Source: Primula veris (lineage: Eukaryota > Streptophyta > Magnoliopsida > Ericales > Primulaceae). From it: a stretch of 64,000 nucleotides of DNA. The notes under the pieces are model-generated. The model saw only the letters and a program-made list of their open reading frames with translations, made no database searches and was not told where the DNA came from. Below are positions 22,856 to 33,408 of the stretch, one piece after another. The position numbers were made by a program, and so were the translations under genes. The stretch spans positions 28,670,661 to 28,734,660 of the forward strand of contig OY821748.1 of the NCBI GenBank assembly GCA_963682055.1. The letters are read 5' to 3'. Every line of letters starts with the position of its first letter. Within the stretch, counting starts at the first letter, position 1.

Positions 22856-23635
22856 ATATAACTCAATTAATGATAACCAAACAATGATAACATAATCAAT
22901 TAATAATCAATTATAACCAAACAATGATAACATAACCAATTAATAACCAATTATAACCAAACAATGATAACTCAATGATAACTAATTAATGGTAACCAAA
23001 CAATGATAACTCAATGATAACCAATTAATGATAACCAAACAATGATAACTCAATTTTTTAATCATAACCAAACACATTTAATCATAAACCAAACAATAAT
23101 AACTCAATTTTTTAATCATAACCAAACACATTTAATCATAAAACCAAACAATAATAACTCAATTTTTTAATCATAACCAAACACATTTAATCATAAAACC
23201 AAACAATAATAACTCAATTTTTTAATCATAACCAAACACATTTAATCATAAAACCAAACAATAATAACTCAATTTTTTAATTATAACCAAACACACATTT
23301 AATCATAAACCAAACAATAATAACTCAATTTTTTAATCATAACCAAACACACATTTAATCATAAACCAAACAATAATAACTCAATTTTTTAATCATAACC
23401 AAACACACATTTAATCATAAACCAAACAATAATAACTCAATTTTTTAATCATAACCAAACACACATTTAATCATAAACCAAACAATAATAACTCAATTTT
23501 TTAATCATAACCAAACACACATTTAATCATAAACCAAACAATAATAACTCAATTTTTTAATCATAACCAAACACACATTTAATCATAAACCAAACAATCA
23601 TAACTCAATTTTTTAATCATAACCAAACACATTAT
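22856..23635. repeat. Minisatellite of 54-56 bp units upstream of the PMD gene
   Basis: From 23051 to 23635 about eleven units of 54-56 bp repeat CAATTTTTTAATCATAACCA followed by CAAACACA and CATAAACCAAACAATAATAA. A shorter, less regular ACCAAACAATGATAAC repeat fills 22856-23050. No coding potential. Confidence 0.9.
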
Positions 23636-23680
23636 CAACAATTATCAACAATTGAAATTAACCAAACACAAAATAAAAAA

Positions 23681-23985
23681 ACATGCAAAAATGGGACAAA
23701 TATCAACAATTATTATAATTTCTATAATTAATATAAACAAACAACAAACAATTATATATAGCTAAGTGAATTATGGTTTTGCATATTTTATATATTTTTT
23801 CCTAGTTTACAAATTAAAATTACACAAAAAAAACATGCAAAAATGGGACAAATATCAACAATTATTATAATTTCTATAATTAATATAAACAAACAACAAA
23901 CAATTATATATAGATAAGTGAATAATCAATTTACATATTTTATATATTTTTTCCTATTTTACAAATTGAAATTATACAAAATAAA
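23681..23985. repeat. 152-bp direct duplication
   Basis: Two copies starting ACATGCAAAAATGGGACAAA at 23681 and 23833, near-identical for most of their length. Non-coding. Confidence 0.85.
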
Positions 23986-24179
23986 TAATAAATTAGAGAA
24001 TAAAAGATATACCCTTGAATTATGGATAAATTTGATTGATGATTTGGGGTTTTTTGTTAAGAAAGTTGATAGTTATTGTGGTTGATTGATTTGGATGATT
24101 TTTTGGGTTGAAAATTGGGGGTTTTTGAGAGAAAGAGAGGGAGTGTAGAATAAAAGTTTATTTTTAAAAAAAAAAACGT

Positions 24180-24471
24180 AACATTCTGTTTTTTCAGGGA
24201 CTGTCTGTGTAATTTTCGCGCAGGGACTGACTGTGTAATTTTGAAAAGCAGAGACTGACTGTGTAATTTCTGCAGAAATTACACAGACCGTAGATTAAAT
24301 CTACGGTTTACAGTGAATCACTGTAAACCGTAGATTTAATCTACGGTTTCAGTTAAATAAATGCAAACCGTAGATTAAATCTACGGTTTACAGTGAATCA
24401 CTGTAAACCGTAGATTTAATTTACGGTTTCAGCGTTTTTACAGAATTTTTGAGGTTAATTAATCCAACCTC
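24180..24471. repeat. MULE right terminal region
   Basis: Three short GGGACTGACTGTGTAATTT-like repeats (about 24197-24270) are followed by four CCGTAGATTAAATCTACGG-type palindromes at about 24289-24309, 24324-24350, 24365-24391 and 24411-24430, joined by CAGTGAATCACTG. The element ends ...CCAACCTC at 24471. Confidence 0.85.
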
Positions 24472-24480
24472 AATGACAAT

Positions 24481-25288
24481 GGATGGATTCATTACTAACT
24501 ATTTTCAAATGTAATTAAAAAGAAGTTTTCTTTTGTCGGAAAAATGATAAATAAGTACATAACTAACAACTTAATAACAAAAAACATAACACTATAATCA
24601 TGTTTAATGTTTAGTACACATAGCATAAAATATACCAAAATTACCCTCATTCTAACTAATTATTCCCTTTTTTTTTTATCAATTATATATCAAACCAAAT
24701 CTCAGGCTCTTTCAACTGATCCACCCACTTTCTCTCTCTCTCTCATGTCAATGGTGTATAATCTTTTTTCATGTTCTTCTCTATGTTAGTTTAAGGATTT
24801 TAGAACTTTTAACTATTTGATTCCTTCATATACTGTATGGTTATATATTAATAAATAAGATTTGATTAAATATGATATGTGATTTCAAAATCAAATATGA
24901 TGTATTAATATGTGGTTTCATCAGAACAGAATTGTGTAGGCGAATTCTATGGGCAAATGGAGGGGACTTATTAAAGGGAAGGGAACATAAGTGAATATAT
25001 ATATATATATATATATGAGGAGTATTTTCAATTTGAAAATTAATTTTATGGATTATTCTTGTATCGCATAAAATGAGGAGAATTTAGCAATGTTTGAAGA
25101 AATTGTCTTAATATATATATATATATGGGAACTTTTGTATATTGTTTCTTTGATGTTTTATCTGGTTAAACCAGTTTTTTTTATCTTTTTAATTACTAGT
25201 TTGATGTAGTAGTAGTTATTTGTATATAGTGTATGTAGATGAATTGGTCGTTTTCTCTTTTGCCTATTCTAACTGGGTTGGTTGGGTC
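24481..25288. other. Intergenic DNA between the MULE and the hAT element
   Basis: AT-rich, with an (AT)n run at about 24992-25014 and a CT run near 24732. No gene or element ends recognised. Confidence 0.5.
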
Positions 25289-25993
25289 CCTGTGGCTAGG
25301 GATGGCAATTGGGCCGGATTTATTAAAACCCGACTCGATCCGCGTATCAATACGCACATAACCCGATCAGACCTGTTTATACCCGACCCGTTTGACCCGT
25401 AATTTTTTCCTTTTCTTATTATTCTTTGTTTTTATATACGCTATAGGGAGAAAATTTGGTTAAAAACCATTATTATGGTAAAGATTAATAGCATGGCTGT
25501 AACACTGCTACAGTATCTTGTATTATTGTCAGATTCTGAAACTTAATGAACACAAATGACTAAGCAACAGGACACTAGACATAAAATCGTCAAATCAGAA
25601 CAAATAGTAACAACAGAATCTGCATAATAAGTAAATCTCAATTCCAAAACAAAGTTTATCACCGTTCTTCACTGAACATACATCATACATGCAAATATTA
25701 AAGTCGTAAAAATAACCTTTAACTGAAAGCTCATCAACTACATTAAACATCTTCAAATCCTGAAATTCATTGTGAAAGACTAAATCATCACATGATCATT
25801 TGTTCCACTACTTCCCGCTTCCATTTCGTCAATAGGCTCCTCTTCTTCATCGTTAACTTTTGGGAGACAATTCACATCTAGGCTGGAATCGGAATCTGAA
25901 AAAACAAAAGTAACTAACGTAAACCAACATTCGATACGAAAAGTAGACAAATTTATAAGAAAATCAATTCCAAACTTTTATACAAAAATATAA

Positions 25994-27930
25994 CTAACGG
26001 TAGATAATTAATTGTTCGAAACGAAAATGATTTCTTTTACCTTTTAACTCTCCCCATAGCCAATTTTGGGCACACATCAAAGCTTTCAATGTAGTCGGAT
26101 GTAGTCTACTCCGATGAGGAGAAATCAATCTACCACTCGTACTAAAAGTAGATTCGGAAGCAACGGTAGATACTTGTACAGCGAGAATATCTTCTGCGAT
26201 CATCTACAAAATAGGAAAACTCTTTTGCGATTGCCACCAATTAAGAATATCGAATTTTCCTTTTCTAGAAACTAATTTTTCTCTCAAATACACAACTAAT
26301 TCGGATTCCGAGCTTGTAGTAGTCTCATTTACGAACACATCAAAACCACTCAAATTATCTTCCTCATCCACATCCATGTTATAGTTTCCCGAGACGATGT
26401 AACATCATTATTAACAGCATCAAATTTCGATTTGTAATCATTAAACAATGCATAAACGGATTCTTGAATCCTCTCGACTTCATGTTTACATGTCACTCCA
26501 ACTCCATACAACTTATTGAAATAAAACTCAACAAGTTTTAATTTAAACCTTGGATCTAAAATAGAAGCCATACTCATTATCAAGTGGCAATCAGACCAAT
26601 ACTTGTTATATTTCTCTATCATTTTAAAAGCCATTGCTACAACTATTTCATTTGAACTAAAAAGCCATTTATCCAATTCTAATTTTACCTCACACATTTT
26701 TTTTTAAAAAAAATTAGCAGTGGGGTAACTAGTACCAGAGAAGATTACAGTCGCATCCGTAAAAAATTGAAGTCTCGCACATATCTCCTCAGCAAAAATC
26801 CAATCATCACTAGATGGCAAACTATCATAACTTTTATCTTTTTTCTTAGCTTTCCTGAATACATCTTTGTAGAGCAAAGCCCTAGAAAGCATATAATAGG
26901 TCGAATTCCACCGCGTTTTAACATCAAGTTCGAGCCCCTTTGTATAAGGAATATGCAGCTCAGCCGCGGCGGCATCAAATTTCTCTCTTCTAGATTGTGT
27001 CGCGGTCCAGAAAACACAACTAATTCTAATTTTTTCAACTTTATTCCCAACAGCTGCTAAACCTTTCTTAACAATAAGATTTAGTACATGTGCACAACAA
27101 CGAACGTGTAATAATTTCCCGTCCATTAAAAACAAATCCCTGGGTAGCTCAGTCGAAATCAACGGTATCATAGCATCATTTGTTGTAGCATTATCAACTG
27201 TAATTGCTGAGATCTTACGATCGATATTTCAAAAATCTATGGTTTCGATCACAACATTCGATAACACTTGTTTGTTATGTGGAATAGCCACATAGACAAA
27301 TGTAAGAAGTCGATTTTGCAAACGCCATCTATCGTCAATGAAATGGGCCATAATTGCCATAAAACCTTTCTTTGTTGGCTTGGCGGACCACATGTCAAAG
27401 GTAATTGATAGTCTATGAACACTTTCTAACAATTTATATGTTTTCTCCCTTTCCACATCATAAACCTTTATAATATCTTTTTTTATTGTGTTCCTAGACA
27501 CAAATTAAAATCTATTGAAGCCCTCCAACAAACATTCTGAAACCTACATGATCGACTATCGAAAGGGGATACTCGTGTAAAATGATCATAGAAGCTAAAT
27601 CTTTTCGCGATTTAACCTGGCTAAATTCGTATTTCGGAACTTCTTCCAATTCTGTTTCCTTTCCTTTGTTTATTTCTTTTTGTTTTTTCTTACACCTATT
27701 AGCATGACTTTTCAAATGACTCATCCCTCCCGTGTGCTTCGCGGTTAATTTCTTCTTACAAATATTACAATGTGCCCAACAAATATCCTTACTTACTTCT
27801 TCTCTCTTAAAATTTAACCAGACTTTGGACCATAATCTTGAATTTTTCTTTTTATTTGTACGAGGTGAATTAATAGTAAGAGCGGGACTCGAGAAACTGT
27901 TATCATCAATTTGTTAAAACCGTGACATTG
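25994..27930 (-). pseudogene. hAT transposase pseudogene (BED finger, RICESLEEPER-like)
   Basis: Pieces of one protein can be followed in order. A BED zinc finger (CWAHCNICKKKLTAKHTGG then HLKSHANRC, near 27790-27690) is followed by the catalytic-core region (MWSAKPTKKGFMAIMAHFID; HVLNLIVKKGL) and a C-terminal hAT dimerisation domain (VSTVASESTFSTSGR, near 26175). Breaks seen: a stop about five codons after a possible ATG at 27930; a frameshift and stop near 27505-27512; a frameshift near 27228; a TAA in the A/T run near 26704; further disruption near 26350-26210. The protein cannot be made. Confidence 0.88.
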
Positions 27931-28071
27931 TTCACCTAGTAATAACCCAATAAACAAATATTATACAAAAAAATACAAGTCCGGTGATAAAAAAGCTAAA
28001 AATAAGCACAACCCATTTATTTTATTTTATTTTTTTGATAAGCCAGATAAGCGCAACCCATTATTAAGCAT

Positions 28072-29271
28072 TGTTGAACCATGGGTTCAATAATTGATTT
28101 TGATTATAAGTTTGATTATGTTTTTAATGATTTTACAATTTCTCTATTTCGATGATATAACGCTTTGTCTTTTCCAAAAGTAGAAAATGTAAATTTCAGA
28201 ATATCAAAAAGATAGAGCACAGAAAAGCGAAGCCACAAGTTCAAGCGGAACCAGAATCGGAGCTAAAACGAAGAAATTACAAGCATTCGAAGTAAAACTG
28301 GAATACTGAAGAAACGACCGATCGTCTGGACAAAAACGACCGATCGTTTTTGGTCCAAATTCTTCCAGAGAGATCGTTATAAAAACGATCGATCGACTAC
28401 AGAAAACGACCGATCGTTTTCTGCAGATTTCAAAAATAGCTTTTCAGCTTATTCTAGGAAATTGCTTAAACCATTGGATAAAAACCCTCAACCACTACCA
28501 ACGGTCATACAGACCTTTTGGTCTACAAAAACAGCCAAATCCCTCTCCCAATATAGACAATAACATCATCCTTCAATCTCTCTCTATCCTACACATTTAA
28601 AATCACCATTGGTGAGAAAAAGCTCTAAATGAGGGAAATTAAAGAGAAAGCGATACAAGCTCCAACCAAGATCGAACATCATCAAATATCACAAATTAGC
28701 TTATTTAGAAGCAATCAAATTGTGAGTGTTGTTCATTTTCGATAAATTTTGTAAAGAGCAAATTATAAGCTCATTTGTGAGTGGGTGTTTGGGTAGAAGC
28801 TTTTAAGTCAAAGTGTTGGTTAAAAGTTCTAGGTTAAACACTTGGGTACTCATAGATTGAGGGGGGGTCGTTGACTCGTAAACGTGTTCGCTTGCAGTTA
28901 TATCAAGAGTAGGAACATTGGGTAGAGGGTGAGCCAATCGATTGATTGAGCTCGATAAGATTTGTAAAATCGGAAAGAAGATTTTTAGTGAAATACTCGG
29001 TAGCTTGAATACCGAGGAGATGACGTAGGCCGATTTGCCGAACCTCTATAAATCGCGGTGTCAATTTCTTTCCTTAACTTTTACTTTCTGCAACTTATAT
29101 TTTTGTGATTGTGCACATGTTTCTACTTATTCATACATTATCATCGCATATTTATTATCGCAAATATATATTGAGCTAATTGGGTTGTTAGTTGCGCTTA
29201 AAATTTTAATTCCGCAAAAACGCCTAAAAACCTTATTCACCCCCTCTAAGGTTTAGCCACACGGGCCAACA
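28072..29271 (+). repeat. Solo LTR of a Sirevirus-type Copia element
   Basis: 1200 bp, TGTTGAACC...GGCCAACA, with a perfect 5-bp target duplication AGCAT (28067-28071 and 29272-29276). It matches the LTRs at 8299 and 16675 in opposite orientation over several blocks: ends, CGATCG palindromes, a leader after CTATAAATC. It is clearly diverged, so it belongs to a related family. It arose by LTR-LTR recombination and sits inside the hAT element. Confidence 0.92.
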
Positions 29272-29901
29272 AGCATCTAACAATAACCATTTAAGTAGAT
29301 TAGAAAACACTAAAAATCTTATTTTTCCAAATTTTTCATATTTATCCGGTAAAAATTTATAATAATCTAAATTATTCTTTACAACAATAACAAAAAAATA
29401 AAAGAAAAAAAACTGACAAAAAAGGAAAATAACAAGTTAAAATACAATAAGGATATATATATATAGAGAGAGAGAGAGAGAAACCTAGTATCCAAGAGTA
29501 GTGATGGCTAATTAATTTGGTGAATGAGTCTTTTTTGAATATTTTATCGTTGATAATAGCTTTCTCTCATATTTTTATCACTAATCACATATGTTTTATA
29601 CAATGTATTTATGTATGTATCTGTGTATGTTAGAGAGAGATGGGTCATGTGTGTTGGGTTGTGTTTTATTATTCAGTATATTTCTAACTTGCACAAAATG
29701 CAAAGTGACCCAATCTAATCCGGCCCAAATAAACCTGCACTTTTATCCAACCCGCACCGGATCGGATCGGACCAAAACCCGGGGTTCTGCCATCCCTACA
29801 TGTGGCTGTTAGTAATGAAATTGGGGTATTCTCCCTCTTTTTTTTTTTTTAGTTAAAACAAACAAAAAAACACAACTAACCCTTAGGGAAATAAATAAAT
29901 A

Positions 29902-30252
29902 AAAATTGCTAAAAATAAATAAAAATTGTATCCAACCTATTAACTTTTAACGATCTACTACCCAATCTAACACTTTTTCTAATTCGGTACCCAACCTATA
30001 CGTTTCGCTCTAATTTGGTAACCAACTTAACATTTTTTTTCTAATTTGATACCTATGCGTTAAAAACCGATAATCGAATACTAATTGAGTCTCTTAATTG
30101 GACTGTATACATAAAGGTTGGGTACCAAATTAGAAAAAATGTTAGGTTGTGTACCAAATTAGAGCGAAACGTATAGATTGAGTACCGAATTAAAAAAATG
30201 TTATGCGGAGATCACTAAAAGTTAATAAGTTGTGTATCATTTTAGCATTTAT
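29902..30252. mobile_element. Foldback MITE
   Basis: Inverted arms of about 130-150 bp share blocks such as CTATACGTTTCGCTCTAATT (left, near 29996) with its reverse complement near 30160. The outer parts match near 29902 and 30250. No target duplication is clear and nothing is coded. Confidence 0.65.
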
Positions 30253-30356
30253 CTCATTATCTTAGCTATTACTATATAAAGAATTCTTTATTTATATATT
30301 ATTCATTATGTATTACTTATTGATTTTTTATAAACTCCATGCTTTTTGATGCTATT

Positions 30357-31093
30357 CAGTTAAACCTCGATAAAGATAAAGTAATATTCGATAAACTAAT
30401 AACCTCGTTAATATAATATTTTTTTCCGGTTTCGAGTTGGGCAATGAAGTAAAGTAATATTCTCGTTAAATGCATTAAGTAATAAAAAAAAAAATTGAAT
30501 CTTTAATGGGCCAATAAAAATATAAAGTAATAATTATAAAATTTCATAAAGAAAAATATATAATGTAAACCAAAATCTTCAATAAATCAACAATACCATC
30601 ACAATAATTATTTTCTTTTAAAATATGTATCTATATTTGATTGTTTTTTTTTTCACCTAAACCAAAATGAATCTCATCTGACTTTTGGTAAAGTTTGTAT
30701 AATAGTTGGATTATCTTTCTTATACTCGCATATTACACTCCTTATTTTATCGGTTAAAGTTGATTTTTTTACTCCTTTTAAATGATGATAAGACATTGTA
30801 ACAGTAAAATTAAAAATGTATACACAATGTCCTCCAAACATCCACATTTTATAGGTTAAGAATAAATATTTTCATTTTCTATGTACATGAACTTAATTTT
30901 TAGATACATTAACTTCCACAAAATTTTTTAACTTTTCCTATATTCAAATAATATTTGTACTTTCTTTTGATTTTTCTTATCACATATACAATGTATATAT
31001 GTTATATCGAAAAACTCTATGATAAATTAATAAACTCTCTGAATGAAATTTTTTTTTCGGTTATAAATGTATTACTTTCAAGAGCTTTAACTG
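30357..31093. mobile_element. Possible DNA-transposon remnant
   Basis: The ends read CAGTTAAACCTC at 30357 and, inverted, CAGTTAAAGCTC at 31093. Inside each end there are matching blocks resembling CTCGATAAANTAATA and CCGGTT. The interior is AT-rich and non-coding. No target duplication found; superfamily uncertain. Confidence 0.4.
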
Positions 31094-31244
31094 TATAGGT
31101 TTTTGGATGCTCAATGGTGCTTTAATATATTTTCAAGCTCACAATTTAACTAATAATGGTCAAATGATTTTTTTTCATGATGCTCTAGACGTAATGATCA
31201 ATGATTTTCTCCCTTTTCTTAAAAAACTTTCCCATGCTCTCCAA

Positions 31245-31796
31245 TAAGGGGTGTACACGGTTCGGTTTGCTTCGCTTTTTGAGTAAAATGTGAACCAAAC
31301 CAATGAAAAACAATCGGTTTGGTTCGGTTTTAATCAAAAAAATTCCCGTAACCGAACCAATCATATTCGGTTTTTGGTTTGGTTCGGTTTGAACTTTAAC
31401 AAATAAAAAACACAATATTCAAAATTACACTAATTTTGGTAAAATTTTCGCTTATATTTCATTTGCAACTTTAAACCAAAAGTCGAATAACAAGTAAATT
31501 TACAAATGATTTAACAAAATATATTATTAATAACTACAAATAGCAAGTAAAAACATTATATCTCAACTTATTGATGATGTATATATATAAATAATTATAT
31601 TATTTTATATATAATAAAAATAATTGGTTCGGTTCGGTTTGGTTCGGTTTGAAAACCACTGAAACCGCAAACCGAACCGATTAAATCGTTTTATCAAATT
31701 TCAAACCAAACATAATCAATTATTAATCGGTTTGGTTTGGTTTTTGATCGGTTCAGTTTGGTTCGATCGGTTTGGTTCGGTTTATGTACACCCCTA
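31245..31796. mobile_element. hAT-type MITE
   Basis: Terminal inverted repeats TA(A)GGGGTGTACA at both ends, flanked by CTCTCCAA (31237-31244) and CTCTCCAT (31797-31804), 7 of 8 matching. Subterminal GGTTCGGTTTGGTTCGG repeats occur in both orientations. Non-coding. Confidence 0.72.
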
Positions 31797-31804
31797 CTCT
31801 CCAT

Positions 31805-32376
31805 CCTCTATTTTTTTTTATAAAGTTGATTCTCTTCGGTACTCGAGCTCGTAAATGTGATATATGTTTTTCAATACTCTGATGTTTTAATATATTTTCA
31901 AGCTCACAAATGATGAAACAGATATCCAACTGTTTAATGCTAGGTGGTGCTTTATTAACTTAATGGTCAAATTATTATTTTTCATGAAGGTGCTCTTAAT
32001 TTTTTTCCATTGATATTATACAATGCTCTTCTGTTTTCGATTTTGTTAGTATTATTTCTTGAGTTTTCATTTGTTTAACTTTTTCCCTATGATGCTACCG
32101 GTTTCTCTTTGCAGATCTTTAATTTTTTCCCTATAATTTCCTTTATAAATCGTTTTTTTTTTATAATTGTTGACATTTGAATGGTTTTCTATTTTATATT
32201 ATTTTTATTGTATTTAATTTGATTTGAAAAATAGTAGCAATTATCTCGAATTTGAAAATCCCAATATTTATGGAGAGAAAATGGTAGAGATTTAAGTGGA
32301 GGGTTATTTTAGTACTTGATAAATTAATATGTATCTAATCTTAAGTAAGAAACTCATATTTGGGTTTTCCAATATT
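31805..32376. other. Intergenic DNA, nothing recognised
   Basis: AT-rich non-coding sequence between two MITEs. The phrase TTTTAATATATTTTCAAGCTCACAA occurs here (about 31890) and at about 31120, so a short local duplication is present. Confidence 0.5.
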
Positions 32377-32384
32377 AAGATGAT

Positions 32385-32654
32385 TAGGGTTGGGTTCGGT
32401 CCAGTTCGGTTTTTGACAAAACTGAAACCGAAACCGAGCATATTTTTCGGTTCGGTTTTTTCGGTTTCGGTCTTTTTATTTTTTGGACCGAACCGGACCG
32501 GTTTTTTCGGTCCGGTTTCGGTTTTTTTCTGTTATTTTTCGGTTTTATTTATGGTTTTTTCGGTCTTTTTCGGTTCGGTTTTCGGTCTTTTTCGGTTCGG
32601 TTTTCGGTCTTTTTCGATTTTTTTCGGTTTGGTTCGGTTTTTCACCCAGCCCTA
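32385..32654. mobile_element. hAT-type MITE with perfect 8-bp duplication
   Basis: Ends TAGGGTTGGGTTCGG and, inverted, TAGGGCTGGGTGAAAAACC, flanked by a perfect AAGATGAT duplication (32377-32384 and 32655-32662). The interior is TTCGGTTT-rich. The plus-strand ORFs over it are low-complexity chance frames. Confidence 0.85.
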
Positions 32655-32662
32655 AAGATGAT

Positions 32663-33408
32663 TGCAATTCTTTTACCACAGCTTTTAGAAATTTTAGGGA
32701 GTATCAGTGTTCAGTTCTGGCAAATCCAAACTCGGCATTTTATCTACCATTAAGGTTACGAGGAGACACATTTTCAATAATATTCCTACGACTTACAAAG
32801 CTAAAAAGTAGATTAGTATATCCAGAATTTGAAGTACTTGTTAACGAACCGGAATTAACCATACTAGCTAGTAGCAGTGACGAGATTATCATAACAGGTA
32901 CAAAGCGTGATCATTTTATCTACCATGGGATGTTTTCTCTCATCATTTGAACAATTGCATTTGGGACACTTCCAGATTCTATTTAATCGCAGAATCAGAA
33001 AAGGATGTTCCTACATTTCTGCTAACAAAACAGCATATGAAATGATACGCCATGGTGTCTAAAGCAAAAAAACAAAAACGAAAACAAAGCAGAGCCTATA
33101 AATGCAGCCAAACATGTTTGAAACACATCAAGACAAGGACATTCATATGGTGGTTTCAAATGACTCCTACTCAAATTTACTTGATGAATGTTACAAAAAC
33201 ACTAGTTCAGATTCACAACATCCTTGTAAGTTGTAACAACCACAGGGTTTAATTATACGAACAGCAACTACAAGTCTACAAACCTTTGCCACATTCCCAA
33301 AATGCAATATCAAAGACGCCAAAAAGCTTCTAGATAAGAAAACCAAAGCAAAGATACAAGTTCCACATATGCTCTGCAAACAAAGTCTAATTTACAATAA
33401 AGAAAAAT
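32663..33408. other. Downstream flank of the FY gene
   Basis: An open frame runs from the MITE to 32950, but its product is not recognisable and it has no start outside the MITE. The part nearest 33408 is probably FY 3' UTR. Confidence 0.45.

Larger units (their letters stand above)
6335..24471 (-). mobile_element. Large MULE carrying transposase-OTU and PMD genes
   Basis: A perfect 9-bp target duplication, AATGACAAT, flanks the element (6326-6334 and 24472-24480), as expected for Mutator-like elements. The ends are inverted: GAGGTGCAC at the left, and CCAACCTC (reverse complement GAGGTTGG) at the right. The inner terminal regions share AAAACGC followed by CGTAGATT palindromes on both sides. 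All genes lie on the minus strand: a PMD-type gene (22837-20604), then the transposase-SWIM-OTU gene (19387-7124). The latter is split by a Copia element at 8299-17854. Without that insertion and its duplicated 5 bp the MULE would be about 8.6 kb. Boundaries are strong on the duplication and end symmetry. The copy is probably inactive. Confidence 0.88.
25297..29798 (-). mobile_element. Degraded hAT transposon
   Basis: Terminal inverted repeats TAGGGATGGCA at 25297-25307 and 29788-29798 are flanked by 8-bp duplications matching at 7 of 8 positions (CCTGTGGC at 25289-25296, CATGTGGC at 29799-29806). Subterminal ACCCGACCCG-type repeats are typical of plant hAT elements. It contains a broken transposase gene (27930-25994) and a solo LTR (28072-29271) inserted later. 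Confidence 0.88.

Noticed and set aside
23051..23635. CRISPR-like regular repeats
   Set aside because: The units are contiguous tandem copies without unique spacers, in plant nuclear DNA: a minisatellite.
32329..32950. Two Phe-rich plus-strand ORFs
   Set aside because: They are produced by the TTCGGTTT repeats of a hAT MITE and run out into unrecognised sequence.
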